A DNA stretch of 35,080 nucleotides from an uncultured Muribaculaceae bacterium (GTDB lineage Bacteria; Bacteroidota; Bacteroidia; Bacteroidales; Muribaculaceae): the NCBI GenBank assembly GCA_934590135.1, contig CAKTOT010000013.1, positions 1-35,080 on the forward strand. The letters run 5' to 3'. How positions within the stretch are numbered: the stretch's first letter is position 1; each line of letters begins with the position of its first letter. The position numbers were made by a program, and so were the translations under genes. Under the pieces are notes generated by a model. The model worked only from the letters and a program-made list of their open reading frames with translations. It was not told where the DNA came from and did no database searches. Shown here piece by piece: positions 33,710-35,080 of the stretch.

Positions 33710-34894
33710 TCACGCCGGCGTATCTTGACACCTGGCGCGATATTCCGACGGGGTCATACCCGTCTGTTTCTTGAACTCGGCATAGAAGTTGCTGGAGTTG
33801 GCAAATCCTGTGACTATCGGTAATGAGGAAACGGATACAGCCGGATCGGCCTTGATACATGCGCGAGCATAGTCTATGCGTTTGATGTTGCGCCACGTGC
33901 GAAATTGCATGTGGAGCACCTCTGCAAAATATGCGCTCAGCTGACGCCGTGTCACGCCCATATAGCGAGCAATATCGTCCATAGGTATATCCGAACGCAA
34001 GTACAGCCCGGCATCGGTCCATAGGACCAAGCGTTCTTCGATCAGCGCATACACTTCGGGTAGACTTGTAGGTACGGAATCATCGATATGAGCACCATCC
34101 GGCATCAAGGCATCTGTATTGATGGCCAAGGGTGTGGCCGCATCTATGGACATATCCGATTCATAGCCCGAACCGCGAACGTCCGCGACACGAACGATAA
34201 AAGCACCGCGAGTGCGATAATTGATGACGCAGACGCCTATATATATGTAATATAACGTATACGCCGCCATAAAGCAGTCAAAGTATGCCAACGGTAGATT
34301 GACGGACATAAACACAAGCGCACCGAGGCCCACGGACAGCGCACCGAGGAAGCATCGGCGTATCCAGCGCATTCGATAACTGATGTCGTCTTCGTACTCT
34401 TCGTCTATATGCTGCTTGCCGGCGCGGTATTCGCGCGCAAAGAGCATACAATATCCGGCCATTTGTCCGGCAAAGACACCGGACCATACCCACCGCCAAG
34501 CCTCATAATCCTCCGGCGAGACCACAGACAAAGTTATGGCAACGCCGCCTATGACAGCAAATCCCGACAGGACATAACCTATATGTATACGGCTACGAAA
34601 TTCGGGATGCACCATCCATATACATATATACGTGAATATTGTAGCCTGTATCAGTCCGACAAACAGCGTTGATGACGACACAAGCGCCCAATTTGTGTTT
34701 TGGTTGCCGAAAGTGATTCCAAAAATTCCGGTGAGGGCCACTACGGCGGAAGCCGCAACAAGATAACCGCGTGCACGGCGCAATTGATGCCAGCGACTAC
34801 CGCTCTCGATATGCAATAAGAATAGCATGACCACCAGTGTCATTATGGCGACCGCCGTAACTATTGTGACTATATCGTGAGCCTGAAATAGCAT
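33710..34894 (-). CDS. Membrane-anchored AraC-family transcriptional regulator
   Basis: 394 residues. The first 230 or so carry six or seven hydrophobic segments, starting with VTIVTAVAIMTLVVMLFLL. After a linker rich in Asp/Ala (about 235-280), the C-terminal hundred residues are an AraC/XylS DNA-binding domain. The first helix-turn-helix is LYLRSDIPMDDIARYMGVTR, followed by the RRQLSAYFAEV recognition region. The second ends with the classic PIVTGFANSSNFYAEFKKQTGMTPSEYRAR signature. Such proteins sense a signal in or across the membrane and act on nearby genes. Candidate targets are the TPR/retropepsin gene just downstream and the divergent gene at the right edge. No ligand domain is recognisable. 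Confidence 0.88.
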   Translation of the reverse strand: MLFQAHDIVTIVTAVAIMTLVVMLFLLHIESGSRWHQLRRARGYLVAASAVVALTGIFGITFGNQNTNWALVSSSTLFVGLIQATIFTYICIWMVHPEFRSRIHIGYVLSGFAVIGGVAITLSVVSPEDYEAWRWVWSGVFAGQMAGYCMLFAREYRAGKQHIDEEYEDDISYRMRWIRRCFLGALSVGLGALVFMSVNLPLAYFDCFMAAYTLYYIYIGVCVINYRTRGAFIVRVADVRGSGYESDMSIDAATPLAINTDALMPDGAHIDDSVPTSLPEVYALIEERLVLWTDAGLYLRSDIPMDDIARYMGVTRRQLSAYFAEVLHMQFRTWRNIKRIDYARACIKADPAVSVSSLPIVTGFANSSNFYAEFKKQTGMTPSEYRARCQDTPA

Positions 34895-34976
34895 ATATCT
34901 AAATTAGTTGTGATAGTGCAGTCTACTATATAACCTGTTGGTTGAATTAAATTTTTAAAATATTTATAATGAAAAA

Positions 34977-35008
34977 GTTGCACATATCGCTGATATTTAG
35001 TATTTTAG
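34977..35008 (+). promoter_or_regulatory. Possible promoter for the right-edge gene
   Basis: GTTG at 34977-34980, a 20-base spacer, then TATTTTAG at 35001-35008, one mismatch from TAnnTTTG. It faces right, divergent from the AraC-type gene, in an AT-rich gap. Confidence 0.4.
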
Positions 35009-35043
35009 TGGTGAACAAAACATTAAATACAAACATCGCGTAT

Positions 35044-35080
35044 ATGCACAACTTCATCGTAAAGTTCGGAAAAATCCTCG
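35044..35080 (+). CDS. 5' end of a gene running off the window
   Basis: An ATG at 35044 opens a frame that stays open to the edge (MHNFIVKFGKIL). It follows a plausible promoter and an AT-rich leader. Twelve residues are too few to assign a family. Confidence 0.4.
   Translation, partial: MHNFIVKFGKIL

Overview
The window looks like a chromosomal segment of a Bacteroidales bacterium, most likely a Muribaculaceae-type gut commensal. Three things support this. The gene content is Bacteroidota-specific: DUF4919, DUF4271, DUF3822 and GIN/DUF2807 proteins, a BspA-like surface protein with a C-terminal sorting-type tail, and the hemD-rnpA-yidD-tatD order. Starts carry no obvious Shine-Dalgarno sequences. 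Many intergenic regions carry the Bacteroidota -7 box TAnnTTTG, several with a -33 TTG-type element 20-22 bases upstream. Almost everything is on the minus strand. The exceptions are a two-gene plus-strand unit at 6.5-8.0 kb and a gene that starts at the right edge.

Layout, left to right. 0.1-2.1 kb: a small unit of unknown function (membrane protein, DUF4919 lipoprotein-like secreted protein, secreted TPR protein). 2.3-6.2 kb: an EamA/DMT transporter and DNA polymerase I, each with its own promoter. 6.5-8.0 kb: a short, possibly truncated secreted protein followed by a BspA-like surface protein, ended by a strong hairpin terminator. 8.1-12.8 kb: a housekeeping run panB, LOG, DUF4271, hemD, rnpA, yidD, tatD-like. 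12.9-17.4 kb: an AEC transporter, a polysaccharide flippase, a GIN-domain protein and a tRNA-dihydrouridine synthase. 17.6-24.6 kb: a tightly packed run topA, RluD-type pseudouridine synthase, DUF3822, rsmD, mscL, aroK and an alanine-dehydrogenase-like gene, apparently driven from one promoter before topA. 24.8-30.7 kb: recJ, recQ and a PD-(D/E)XK plus DUF2075 helicase fusion, a DNA-processing cluster. 30.7-31.4 kb: the only long gene-free stretch. 31.4-34.9 kb: a large periplasmic TPR/retropepsin-like fusion and a membrane-anchored AraC-type regulator.

Most of the window is ordinary core genome. The stretches most worth a second look are these: the nuclease-helicase fusion beside recQ and recJ; the TPR-aspartic protease fusion and the structured gene-free region below it; the apparently dead proofreading site of PolA; an alanine dehydrogenase family member without its catalytic residues; a disordered insert inside shikimate kinase; and the truncated secreted-protein remnant upstream of the BspA-like gene. 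No rRNA, tRNA, CRISPR array, insertion sequence or prophage was recognised. All functional calls come from reading motifs by eye; no database search was run.
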